DNA of 64,000 nt from Bacteroidales bacterium SW299 (GTDB lineage Bacteria; Bacteroidota; Bacteroidia; Bacteroidales; Bacteroidaceae): positions 1 to 64,000 of the forward strand of contig SDWH01000011.1 in assembly GCA_019550975.1 (NCBI GenBank), written 5' to 3'. Shown here piece after piece: positions 1-6,946 of this stretch. Made by a program: the position numbers and the translations under genes. Position 1 is the first letter of the stretch, and every line of letters begins with the position of its first letter. Under the pieces are notes generated by a model. The model ran no database searches, had not been told where the DNA came from, and worked only from the letters and a program-made list of their open reading frames with translations.

Positions 1-7
1 CGGCGTT

Positions 8-1351
8 TCAATTGCTGTCTGTCCGTATCACCCTGAAGCCGACATTGGCATAACTTTGCGAACCATTTCTGGCATCATCAGACTTTTCGCTGCGGCAATC
101 ATCCCGCTTGGAATCCCAACTGCCTCCTTTGATTATGTACAGTCCATTGTTATCTGTTGATGAGGTCCATTCCCAGCAGTTGCCCCAAAAGTCAATGCCG
201 CCGCAAGCTCCTTTGCTTTGCGCATAAGCATTTACAGCTGTTAATCCGGATTCTGCATGACCGGAATTCATGGAAACATCCTTGGGCATGTGTCCGGCGG
301 CAAGCACCCATTCTTCTTCGGTAGGCAGGCGATAGTTGTGTCCACTGTCTTTTGTAGAGAGCCAGTTGCAATAGGCTTCGGCATCTTTGATTGAGATGCC
401 AACGACTGGATAATCGTCTTTCCCTCTGTCATACATAAATCCGGTGTTGAAGCGAGCATATTCGGCATTAGTTACAGGAGTATAACCGATATAAGCATTT
501 CTTGCAGATGCGCCACGCAGCACCATCCAAGTATCTTCGGGATTTTCATCTCTGCGGGGATCGATGAAGCGCAGGAATTGCTGCTGTATTCGGATATCTC
601 GGTTCTCCACCATTTCATTCACAATGCCTTGCATGTGTTCTACGATATTATAAGTCCTTGCTTCTCGCTCCAGTTCGCGAAGCTTGTTTTTCTTCCTAGC
701 CACTACTTTATCGTAACGGATGCCCATCCGCTCCAATAATGCCTGCCGGTTGGCTTCGGTCGGCTTTCTTCTGTATTGGATGAATAGCTGGTGCGTTATG
801 GCGTCCATCTTCGGACGTTCTTTCTCGACAAGCGGAGCGTCAGGCTTTTCAAATTCCAGTTCACTTTCCGCCAAATCTTCGGGAGTAATGAATGTTCCCG
901 GTTTTACAATCTGATGGACACCGAAATAATCAGCCACAAGGCCGTCTTTGTAAATGGAAAGCCTGTAACCGCCGTAAAGATCGCAGGGCAAGGTGGAGAT
1001 GTAATAGTCCTTGTCGGGTGTAAAGCCGGAGGGATCTGAAGCACGGAACGTGATGATAGCGCTTGCGCTTCCTATTTCTTCCATCACAGCATTTCCTTGC
1101 GCGTCTACTTTGATGTTCGCTCTGCCTGCCAACGGATTGCCGTCTACGCTTTCCAACTCGATTTTGGTCACACCGGAAAGTCCGATCCTGAACTTGATGC
1201 CGCAGCGGAGTCTGGAATCGCCATCATTTCTGTTGTCTTTGTCTGTCTGAACGGACGAAACATTCATTCTATTTTCTTTGGTGTTCTCTTGGGCGGACAC
1301 AACTGTGGCCGTCACAATGGTCATAGCCATTGCTAAAAATAACTTTCTCAT
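8..1351 (-). CDS. Exported protein with C-terminal FGE/sulfatase-modifying-factor-like domain (short paralogue)
   Basis: A 447-residue protein with an N-terminal signal peptide (cleavage near VSAQ, residue 20). A beta-rich region (about 50-165) and a charged helical linker (about 175-265) lead into a C-terminal FGE/SUMF1-like domain (about 275-445), recognised from YTPVTNAEYARF, YRLPTEEEW, DFWGNCWEWTSS and IIKGGSW. True formylglycine-generating enzymes carry a Cys pair near the C-terminus. Here that segment has one Cys (C419, DDCRSEK), so catalysis is doubtful and a binding or structural role is as likely. It is a paralogue of the next gene, starting 22 bases downstream of it, but lacks that protein's first roughly 100 residues. 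It is the last gene seen of the sigma-factor operon, and only seven bases remain before the window edge. Confidence 0.75.
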   Translation of the reverse strand: MRKLFLAMAMTIVTATVVSAQENTKENRMNVSSVQTDKDNRNDGDSRLRCGIKFRIGLSGVTKIELESVDGNPLAGRANIKVDAQGNAVMEEIGSASAIITFRASDPSGFTPDKDYYISTLPCDLYGGYRLSIYKDGLVADYFGVHQIVKPGTFITPEDLAESELEFEKPDAPLVEKERPKMDAITHQLFIQYRRKPTEANRQALLERMGIRYDKVVARKKNKLRELEREARTYNIVEHMQGIVNEMVENRDIRIQQQFLRFIDPRRDENPEDTWMVLRGASARNAYIGYTPVTNAEYARFNTGFMYDRGKDDYPVVGISIKDAEAYCNWLSTKDSGHNYRLPTEEEWVLAAGHMPKDVSMNSGHAESGLTAVNAYAQSKGACGGIDFWGNCWEWTSSTDNNGLYIIKGGSWDSKRDDCRSEKSDDARNGSQSYANVGFRVIRTDSN

Positions 1352-1373
1352 AATTGCAATGAAGTTTTAAGTG

Positions 1374-3020
1374 TCAGATATTTGGAGCTGTTCTTACAAT
1401 TCGGAAGCCGACATTGGCATAACCCTGCGAGCCGTCCCTTACTACATCGGATTTCTCACTGCGGCAATCGTCACGGTCGGAATCCCAACTGCCTCCTTTG
1501 ATGATGTACAAGCCATTGGCATCCACCGATGAAGTCCATTCCCAACAGTTGCCCCAAAAGTCTATGCCGCCGCACGCTCCGGTTGTCTGGCTGTAAGCAT
1601 CAACCGCTGTCAATCCGTATTCCACATAGCCGGAGTTCATCGAAACATCCTTGGGCATGTGTCCGGCGGCGAGAATCCACTCCTCGTCTGTCGGAAGACG
1701 GTATGTGTGCGAGGTGTCCTGCGCCGTGAGCCAGTCGCAATAGGCGGCAGCCTGTGCAATCGGGATGTTCACAGCTGGATAGTTATCTTTCCCTGCATCA
1801 TAGCTGAAATCAGGATTGAAAACCGCATATTCAGCATTTGTTACAGGAGCATATCCGATGCAGGCGTCCTGTTCCGGCACACCGCGCAGTACCATCCATG
1901 CATCATCGGGATTGTCATCGTTTCGAGGGTCAATCAGCCTCAGGAACTGCTGTTCCAGTCGGATGTCGCGGTTTTCAACCATTTCATCCACTATCTCCTG
2001 CATCTCGTCAACAAGGTCGGGAGTAAGAGCCTCCCGTTCCAGTTCCCGAAGTTTGGATTTCTTCCGTGCGACAACTTTGTCGTAGCGGATTCCCATCTGT
2101 TCCATCAAAGCCTCTTTGTTTTCTTCTGTCGGGTTCTGCTGATATTGGCGGAGAAGGGCGGTTGTCGTGGCATCCAGTTCCGGACGTTCTTCCTCCACAA
2201 GCGGCGCATCAGGGTCGTCAAACGCCAGTTCGCTTTCCACCAAGTCAATCGGAGTTATATAGGAGGCACGTTCTACTGTCTGATGCACGCCGAAATAATC
2301 GGCAGCCAGTCCGTCTTTGTAGATGGATAGCCTGTATCCCCCGTAAAGGTTGCAAGGCAAGGTGGATATGACATAATCCTTTCCGGGCAGAAAACCGAAT
2401 TCATCGGGGGCGTTGAACGTAAGGATATAACAGGAGTCGCTCATTTCTGCTACAACTGGAACTCCTTGTTCATCCCATTTAAGTTTGGCTTTGCCTGACA
2501 AGGCATAGCCATCAACACTTTCCAATTCCACTTTCGTTACACCAGACATCTGGAAATTCAATTTTATACCGCCACAAACCGATTGAAAACACAGCGACTC
2601 GGAAACGGAACAGGCTACTGACACGGCCGCCTCTTCATCAAATCCGACATCCTTAGCCGTCTGAACGGAAGGAACGGATACGGTAACGCTCTCATTGTCG
2701 AAAGAAACCATATTACCTGCCGGATAGATGCCGTACAGCGGATTACCATCAACAAAAGGACTTTCCATACCACTTGAAAAGTTTGATATGTTCCCGGATT
2801 GCAGCGCTTCGGCGAAAACAGCTTGCCCGTTTTGAAGCAGCAGGATGCTATCGCCTATGCTCCAATTATCATACAATCCATCTATGAAGGTTGCAGTCCA
2901 ATCCCCAGAAGTTGGTGCTTGAGTATCGGAATATAGGCTATCTCCCAATTCTTCATTGCTATCCGAGCAGGATGCAAGAACAAGCAATGAGATCAGGCAA
3001 GATAAAATTTTACTTTTCAT
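1374..3020 (-). CDS. Lipoprotein with fimbrillin-like N-terminus and FGE-like C-terminal domain (long paralogue)
   Basis: A 548-residue predicted lipoprotein: the signal ends in the lipobox LASC (Cys18). Residues about 20-130 resemble Bacteroidales fimbrillin-like/major-subunit N-terminal regions (WSIGDSILL and LYGIYPAG segments), but I rate that only tentative. The rest aligns along its length with the 447-residue downstream paralogue: SGVTKVELESVDG, LPCNLYGGYRLSIYKDGL, RYDKVVARKK, then the FGE-like domain (about 380-545) with YRLPTDEEW, DFWGNCWEWTSS and IIKGGSWDS. The candidate active-site segment again has a single Cys (DDCRSEK). It begins 5 bases after the upstream Spy-like gene stops, so it is co-transcribed with the ECF sigma operon. 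Confidence 0.75.
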   Translation of the reverse strand: MKSKILSCLISLLVLASCSDSNEELGDSLYSDTQAPTSGDWTATFIDGLYDNWSIGDSILLLQNGQAVFAEALQSGNISNFSSGMESPFVDGNPLYGIYPAGNMVSFDNESVTVSVPSVQTAKDVGFDEEAAVSVACSVSESLCFQSVCGGIKLNFQMSGVTKVELESVDGYALSGKAKLKWDEQGVPVVAEMSDSCYILTFNAPDEFGFLPGKDYVISTLPCNLYGGYRLSIYKDGLAADYFGVHQTVERASYITPIDLVESELAFDDPDAPLVEEERPELDATTTALLRQYQQNPTEENKEALMEQMGIRYDKVVARKKSKLRELEREALTPDLVDEMQEIVDEMVENRDIRLEQQFLRLIDPRNDDNPDDAWMVLRGVPEQDACIGYAPVTNAEYAVFNPDFSYDAGKDNYPAVNIPIAQAAAYCDWLTAQDTSHTYRLPTDEEWILAAGHMPKDVSMNSGYVEYGLTAVDAYSQTTGACGGIDFWGNCWEWTSSVDANGLYIIKGGSWDSDRDDCRSEKSDVVRDGSQGYANVGFRIVRTAPNI

Positions 3021-3025
3021 GTCTG

Positions 3026-3376
3026 CTATTTTTCAGTTGCGTGTTTCCGTCTTTCGACTGCTGCTTCCTCCTGTAATTGCTTGTAAAGCACCTGCTGGTC
3101 GGAAGTCAGTACAGCCGCAATGTCTGTTATCAGCTTTTCCATCGCTTCTTTACGCTTTTCTTTGGGATATTTCTGCTTGTAGAAATCGGCGTAAAGGTCA
3201 CGTATCTGGCTTTTCTGATTGTCTGTCAGCGACAGTTTCTCATCAAGCTTTTGGATGCGCTGTTCGGTGCGCTGCTGCGGTGTCATACGCTGGCGGTTGT
3301 TGTCTTGTGCTGAAAGGGTCTGAACCATTGAAACGGCTATCAGCATAGCCATGATTAGCTTTTTCATACGATACAA
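3026..3376 (-). CDS. Small exported Spy/CpxP/CnrX-like helical protein
   Basis: A 116-residue exported protein with a signal peptide ending near LSAQ, followed by an entirely helical, charged region: RMTPQQRTEQRIQKLDEKLSLTDNQKSQI, then DLYADFYKQKYPKEKRKEAMEKL and LTSDQQVLYKQLQEE. This is the layout of the periplasmic Spy/CpxP/CnrX group, which act as chaperones or as metal and envelope-stress sensors. The initiator may be the second Met (MKKLIM, start at 3367), which gives a cleaner signal peptide. It sits between another Spy-like gene (22 bases upstream) and the FGE-like lipoprotein. Family assignment is by pattern, not alignment. Confidence 0.7.
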   Translation of the reverse strand: MYRMKKLIMAMLIAVSMVQTLSAQDNNRQRMTPQQRTEQRIQKLDEKLSLTDNQKSQIRDLYADFYKQKYPKEKRKEAMEKLITDIAAVLTSDQQVLYKQLQEEAAVERRKHATEK

Positions 3377-3398
3377 TTTTTAATGTGTGAATAGAATT

Positions 3399-3839
3399 TT
3401 ATCGGTTTGTCCTTTTGCTTCGTTTGGAAAGGCGTTCCATCATCTGCCGCTCCAGTTCATAGACACGTTGGATTTGTTTCTGTGTCAGGAACTCGCTGTA
3501 GATGCCATAATACTTCTGCCGCAGATCCAGTATCTTCCGGCTGTGGGCGAAGCGTGCTTTCAACACTTGTTCCGTTTCTTCATCGGTCATTTGCCTGTGT
3601 GACTGTTTAGGGCGAGGGCCGAGTGCCCATATTTCCCGTTGAAACTGGCAGAAGGTGTCGATAAAACGCTGGCTTGTCGCATCGTCCATCGCCATTTCCT
3701 TTGCAATATGCTTGGCCTGTACCTCTGCCAGCTGTTCGCGGGTGAGGCGTTGTCTGCTGTTTTGCGCTGAAGCCATGCCGCAGAAAGTTGTCAGTGCGGC
3801 AACCAGCAGCAGTAATCTGATAATACCTTTCATCGTCAT
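3399..3839 (-). CDS. Small exported Spy-like helical protein
   Basis: A 146-residue protein with a signal peptide ending around GMASAQ, then a charged helical domain. It contains QRLTREQLAEVQAKHIAKEM, QMTDEETEQVLKARFAHSRKILDLRQKYYGIYSEFLTQKQIQRVYELERQMMERL in successive helices. This matches the heavy-metal-sensor/Spy style: helix, LT..Q..., helix. It lies 7 bases after the one-TM anti-sigma-like gene and just before a second Spy-like gene. In CnrYXH-type systems a sigma factor, its membrane-bound antagonist and a periplasmic sensor are co-encoded, and I infer a similar arrangement here. The C-terminus is strongly basic (SKRSKRTNR). Confidence 0.7.
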   Translation of the reverse strand: MTMKGIIRLLLLVAALTTFCGMASAQNSRQRLTREQLAEVQAKHIAKEMAMDDATSQRFIDTFCQFQREIWALGPRPKQSHRQMTDEETEQVLKARFAHSRKILDLRQKYYGIYSEFLTQKQIQRVYELERQMMERLSKRSKRTNR

Positions 3840-3846
3840 TTCTTTT

Positions 3847-4173
3847 TTATTCGTTCATAAATAAGTCTTCTTGGTAAACCGCAAGCATATAAGCCTGGTC
3901 TTCCTGGCTTAAGTTGGCAAAAGCCTGCTCTACTCTTGATAAACTGTCAGTCTGCTCCTTATGTGAAAGCGGGCTGAATACAAGCAGCAAGGCTATGCTA
4001 GCAGCTATGGCTCCGGCGAAAATACGCAGGCGGTATGCCTTACGCTTGTGCGTTTGGGAAAGTTCGCCTTGCACTTCTTTCCATATATTCGTTTCCATCT
4101 CATCAAGGAAGCCTTCCGGTGTCTTGTAAGGCATGCGCTTCCCAATCTGTCTGAAGTCAAAATCTTTTTCCAT
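3847..4173 (-). CDS. Single-pass membrane protein, putative anti-sigma factor
   Basis: A 108-residue protein with a cytoplasmic N-terminal segment (residues 1-49, including KTPEGFLDEMETNIWKEV). One hydrophobic transmembrane helix follows (about 50-68, IFAGAIAASIALLLVFSPL), then a short periplasmic tail with SLSRVEQAFANLSQEDQAYMLAVY. The gene starts 4 bases after the ECF sigma gene ends. The position and the one-TM topology are those of small anti-sigma factors, although no zinc-binding HxxxCxxC motif is visible. Function is inferred from context. Confidence 0.65.
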   Translation of the reverse strand: MEKDFDFRQIGKRMPYKTPEGFLDEMETNIWKEVQGELSQTHKRKAYRLRIFAGAIAASIALLLVFSPLSHKEQTDSLSRVEQAFANLSQEDQAYMLAVYQEDLFMNE

Positions 4174-4177
4174 ATCC

Positions 4178-4720
4178 TTAGTCTGTGGAGTTCATATACT
4201 TTATTATCTTCTCTTTGGCTGTATGGTAATTGGCTTTCACGTTGGCTGCCGTGGAATCTGTGATGGCGGCTATCTCGTCATAACTCATTTCGTCATAATA
4301 GCGCAGGTTGAAAGCCAGTTGCTGCTTGGCGGGCAATGACAGGATGGCCTTTTGCAGCTTCACCGCCTCCAGGTCGCTGTAATCCATATATTCGTCAGCC
4401 ATCAAAGAGCCTGTTCCGGCCGCCGGATCGTCCAAAGAAAGCCGTTCGCTCTGTTTGCGTTCCAATATACGCAGAGCCTCGTTGGTGGCAATCCGGTAAA
4501 TCCATGCGCTGAACGAACACTCTCCTTTGAATTGGCTGAAAGAACGGAATACTCGTACAAATGTTTCCTGGGCGGCATCCTGCGCATCGTCGTGCGAAAC
4601 GACCAATCGGCGGATATGCCAATATACAGCCTCTTTGTATTTCGCCATCAGCAGCCGGAATCCGTTTTCAGCATTCTTTTTCAGTGCTGAAACAATATCC
4701 TTGTCATTCAGTGCTGCCAT
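4178..4720 (-). CDS. ECF-family RNA polymerase sigma factor
   Basis: A 180-residue sigma-70 family protein of ECF type. Region 2 (about 20-85) includes the core-binding and -10 recognition segments YWHIRRLVVSHDDAQDAAQETFVRVFRS and CSFSAWIYRIATNEAL. Region 4 (about 120-175) contains LPAKQQLAFNLRYYDEMSYDEIAAITDSTAANVKANYHTAKEKI with a helix-turn-helix. It would direct core polymerase to a small regulon, probably including its own operon. The start codon lies inside the 3' end of the upstream histidine-rich lipoprotein gene (17-base overlap), which suggests translational coupling. The anti-sigma-like gene follows 4 bases after the stop. Confidence 0.93.
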   Translation of the reverse strand: MAALNDKDIVSALKKNAENGFRLLMAKYKEAVYWHIRRLVVSHDDAQDAAQETFVRVFRSFSQFKGECSFSAWIYRIATNEALRILERKQSERLSLDDPAAGTGSLMADEYMDYSDLEAVKLQKAILSLPAKQQLAFNLRYYDEMSYDEIAAITDSTAANVKANYHTAKEKIIKYMNSTD

Positions 4721-4934
4721 AAGACTCCGATTCGGTCATAGCCAACCATTCTTCAAAGGTCATGCGGTTGCTGTTTTGTTCTGGACTGGCAGTCTGTTCC
4801 GCTACAATCACCACCTTGTGACGGTGCGGATGATGGCGGTGAGTCCGTGGAGGTCTATGCACAGCGCATGAACTGAACACCATTGCCATACCTGCCGTCA
4901 ATGCGAGTGCACTCCATTTTGTATATCCTTTCAT
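4704..4934 (-). CDS. Histidine-rich small lipoprotein
   Basis: A 76-residue lipoprotein precursor with lipobox FSSC (Cys23). It is followed by a striking His/Arg/Pro run (residues 26-40: HRPPRTHRHHPHRHK) and a short acidic tail (FEEWLAMTESES). Seven histidines within 15 residues suggest metal (Zn, Ni, Cu or Co) binding; this is inference from composition. The 3' end overlaps the sigma-factor start by 17 bases, so the two are likely translated as a coupled pair. Together with the downstream Spy/CnrX-like proteins it points to a metal- or envelope-stress-responsive system. Confidence 0.7.
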   Translation of the reverse strand: MKGYTKWSALALTAGMAMVFSSCAVHRPPRTHRHHPHRHKVVIVAEQTASPEQNSNRMTFEEWLAMTESESYGSTE

Positions 4935-4950
4935 TGTATAACCCCGTTTT

Positions 4951-5319
4951 TTACTTTTTTAGTGTATATACTTTCTTTTCTCCCCTTATGACAGCCATGA
5001 TAGGTTTTTCCTTGTCTGCCACGAATGCGTCAAGTTCTGCTTTTGCTGCCGCTTTCGACAGTTCGGTCATTTTTGCATATCTCTTTACGGTAAGGTATTC
5101 GTGGCTTTTCAGGTAGGCCATTGCCATTCTGAAACGTTCCCTTTGGCTGAAACGGTTGTCAACATGGATGATTATGTCCGGTTTGGCAACTGCCGTCACC
5201 ACCCGATAAGGACATGAGTGCCAACGCCAGCGCTGTGCGTCCGCAGTGCTGCATGCAAGAATAATGACTGCCGCCATTATCGCTGTTTTCAGTTTTCCTG
5301 TTGGTTTCATCATATTCAA
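4951..5319 (-). CDS. Small exported protein of unknown function, first gene of the sigma operon
   Basis: A 122-residue protein with a signal peptide (cleavage near ADAQ, residue 28). The mature part contains WRWHSCPYRVVTAV, a segment IIIHVDNRFSQRERFRMAMAYLKSHEYLTVKRYAKMTELSKAAAKAEL, and a basic end (RGEKKVYTLKK). The LTVKRYAKMTELS..AAKAELDAF stretch looks like a helix-turn-helix-style helical bundle, but the export signal argues against DNA binding. The start may be at the fourth residue (MKPTGK). It lies 16 bases upstream of the histidine-rich lipoprotein and is the first gene of the minus-strand cluster. No family recognised. Confidence 0.6.
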   Translation of the reverse strand: MNMMKPTGKLKTAIMAAVIILACSTADAQRWRWHSCPYRVVTAVAKPDIIIHVDNRFSQRERFRMAMAYLKSHEYLTVKRYAKMTELSKAAAKAELDAFVADKEKPIMAVIRGEKKVYTLKK

Positions 5320-5554
5320 TGTTTAAGTTATACGCTCATGTCGTTTCGTCTGTAAGAGCCTGATAGAATATAGGCTGTCAGCTTATTTGAACTGAGCTTC
5401 TGTATAAAAGACCCGGCAACAGGATAAAAGTAAAATTGGCGGTGTAATTTTTTTTGTGAGAAATTGGTGGCTCATCCAGCATTTCGCGTGATGCGGCAGT
5501 CATCAGGACATAGTTAAAACGGACTTTCGGCAGCTTCTCTATACTTATTGTGCA
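5320..5554. other. Intergenic region upstream of the sigma operon
   Basis: About 235 bases between the sigma operon (minus) and the accessory segment. It should hold the promoter of the sigma operon. I could not pick out a convincing TAnnTTTG element on the minus strand, so the operon may depend on its own ECF promoter. No RNA or repeat was recognised. Confidence 0.3.
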
Positions 5555-6012
5555 TTGCTGTTGTTGATTGACTTCTGCCGAAACACTTTGAACTTTTCTG
5601 AAAGGTTAATCCAAGAGTTGTGCAAGTTGAAGATAATCAGTCTGAAAGGAGATTTCTATTCTCCCGAATTCAACCGAAAGTTCCGTGACGAGAATGCGGC
5701 TTTCTCGTTTGAGGAAGACAAAGATAAGAAAGGTCACTATCATATATGCGTAAATGGCATTCCGCTTGTGCAATAGTTTAGGGAGAAAGCGAACGAATGG
5801 AGAAACGGCTTGGGGATTGCAACTACAAGGCAGGATAAGGGGCTGAAAATATAGGATGAGTTCAAAAATCCATTCCAAAAGCAAATAAAAGTATTAGAAG
5901 ATAGGGGATTATCACAAAAATCCTTTATCTTTGTAATCGGATTGGGGCAACTCTTTCCAAGACATACGAGAAAAAGAAGAAGCGTTATGCTTATCTTGTA
6001 CTTGAAAACGTA
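5555..6012 (+). pseudogene. Decayed ORF remnant, probably of a mobile-element protein
   Basis: An in-frame 73-residue stretch ends with KGDFYSPEFNRKFRDENAAFSFEEDKDKKGHYHICVNGIPLVQ at a TAG (5774-5776). Coding-like sequence appears to continue in the following bases through further stops (FREKANEWRNGLGIATTRQDKGLKI, then a stop near 5852). That looks like the tail of a longer gene broken by nonsense changes. I do not recognise the family. It marks the left part of an AT-rich accessory segment whose composition differs from the flanking core genes. Confidence 0.3.
5926..5933 (+). promoter_or_regulatory. Candidate -7 element (TATCTTTG) upstream of the hairpin RNA
   Basis: A perfect match to the Bacteroidales -7 consensus TAnnTTTG. 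No clear TTTG -33 element is seen at the usual distance. A transcript from here would start near 5940 and include the nested hairpin at 6001-6114 and possibly the lipoprotein gene at 6184. Confidence 0.4.
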
Positions 6013-6150
6013 GGAAATTTTCAAATTAGATGCAAGGATAGCATAGTGGTTCTCACGCTATAGCGTGGGCTGCTATTGTTACATCTGCATCTATGGTTTC
6101 CTACGACCTTCAAGTAAGAGTGTGGCATACAGTTCCACGCTTCGTGGTTT
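6001..6150 (+). ncRNA. Structured RNA or leader: 114-nt nested hairpin plus small terminal hairpin
   Basis: Five nested helices can be read directly. P0: CTTGAA 6001-6006 with TTCAAG 6109-6114. P1: CGTAGGAAA 6009-6017 with TTTCCTACG 6097-6105. P2: AGATGCA 6028-6034 with TGCATCT 6086-6092. P3: ATAGCA 6038-6043 with TGCTAT 6071-6076. P4: 6052-6058 with 6063-6069, capped by a TATA loop inside CACGCTATAGCGTG. A second short hairpin, CCACG-CTT-CGTGG (6135-6147), is followed by TTTT and could be a weak terminator. It ends about 35 bases before a lipoprotein start. Whether it is a trans-acting RNA, a 5' leader or a DNA-level palindrome is unresolved; I do not recognise a known class. Confidence 0.5.
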
Positions 6151-6183
6151 TGGATAATACTAATTATTAAATAGAGTAAATTT

Positions 6184-6858
6184 ATGAAGAAAGTTATTGT
6201 AACCTTATCACTTTTCGCTGTTGCATTGATTATGGTTTCTTGTACACCCTCCAATGAGGAAAAAGCAGAGAAATTGGTTAAAGAAACGCTCAAAGATTAT
6301 CTCTATCACCCAGATTCTTATGAGCCAATATCAACAAGAATTGATAGTATGTTCATTGATGTAGCTACTATCGAGCCAATTATGAAAATTTGTGATGAAA
6401 TCAGCGATTTAATATCTAAAATAGATAAATGTGAAATGGATATTGAATCTGCTGAAACTTCTATGAATATCTATGCTCCTGATGGCTATTCTTCTCAATT
6501 TACCCGTGGAGAGTATGCACGAGCAAAAAAAGAAAAAGAGGAAGCTCAATCAGATTTAGATAAATACACTAAGAAACTTTCAGGAGAACTTGCTTCTCTA
6601 AAAGAATACGTTGACAAATATCACAAAGGGGAGTTTACTGGTTGGGCAGTAAGTCATAGATTTAGAAGTCTTAATGGTGCAGGTTCAATGACTATTCCGG
6701 GAGAAATGATTTTCTTTTGCGATAAAGAGTTTACAAATTGTATCAGTTATGAAGTGGATAAATTCGAGGAATTTGCAAAAGTTTTGAAAGCTGTAGATGA
6801 AGCGACTTCCGATGAAGATATAATAGACTATTTCGAAGATAATAGCTTTTTGCTATGA
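6184..6858 (+). CDS. Coiled-coil lipoprotein of unknown function
   Basis: A 224-residue lipoprotein precursor with lipobox IMVSC (Cys20). The mature part opens with EEKAEKLVKETLKDYLYHPDSYEP, followed by a long charged helical stretch (about residues 65-150), probably a coiled coil. The C-terminal portion is more globular (GWAVSHRFRSLNGAGSMTIPGEMIFFCDKE). No enzyme motif is seen. It is A+T-rich like the following helicase and unlike the core genes. It lies between the structured RNA (6001-6150) and the helicase gene, which begins 88 bases downstream, so the three may form one accessory cassette. Confidence 0.75.
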   Translation: MKKVIVTLSLFAVALIMVSCTPSNEEKAEKLVKETLKDYLYHPDSYEPISTRIDSMFIDVATIEPIMKICDEISDLISKIDKCEMDIESAETSMNIYAPDGYSSQFTRGEYARAKKEKEEAQSDLDKYTKKLSGELASLKEYVDKYHKGEFTGWAVSHRFRSLNGAGSMTIPGEMIFFCDKEFTNCISYEVDKFEEFAKVLKAVDEATSDEDIIDYFEDNSFLL

Positions 6859-6946
6859 TTTCTCGCTTTTATAGAAAGTTAGAGTATCACACGGTACGCT
6901 GATTTTATACAGTGTAGGTATTATCAACGGCAAATCTTTTTCCGAT

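Noticed and set aside
8..3020. Genuine sulfatase-activating enzymes
   Set aside because: The FGE-like domains carry only one Cys in the active-site segment and no sulfatase gene is nearby.
6001..6114. Retron msr-msd or integron attC site
   Set aside because: No reverse transcriptase or integrase gene adjoins it, and the ends lack the GTTRRRY/RYYYAAC core pairs of attC.
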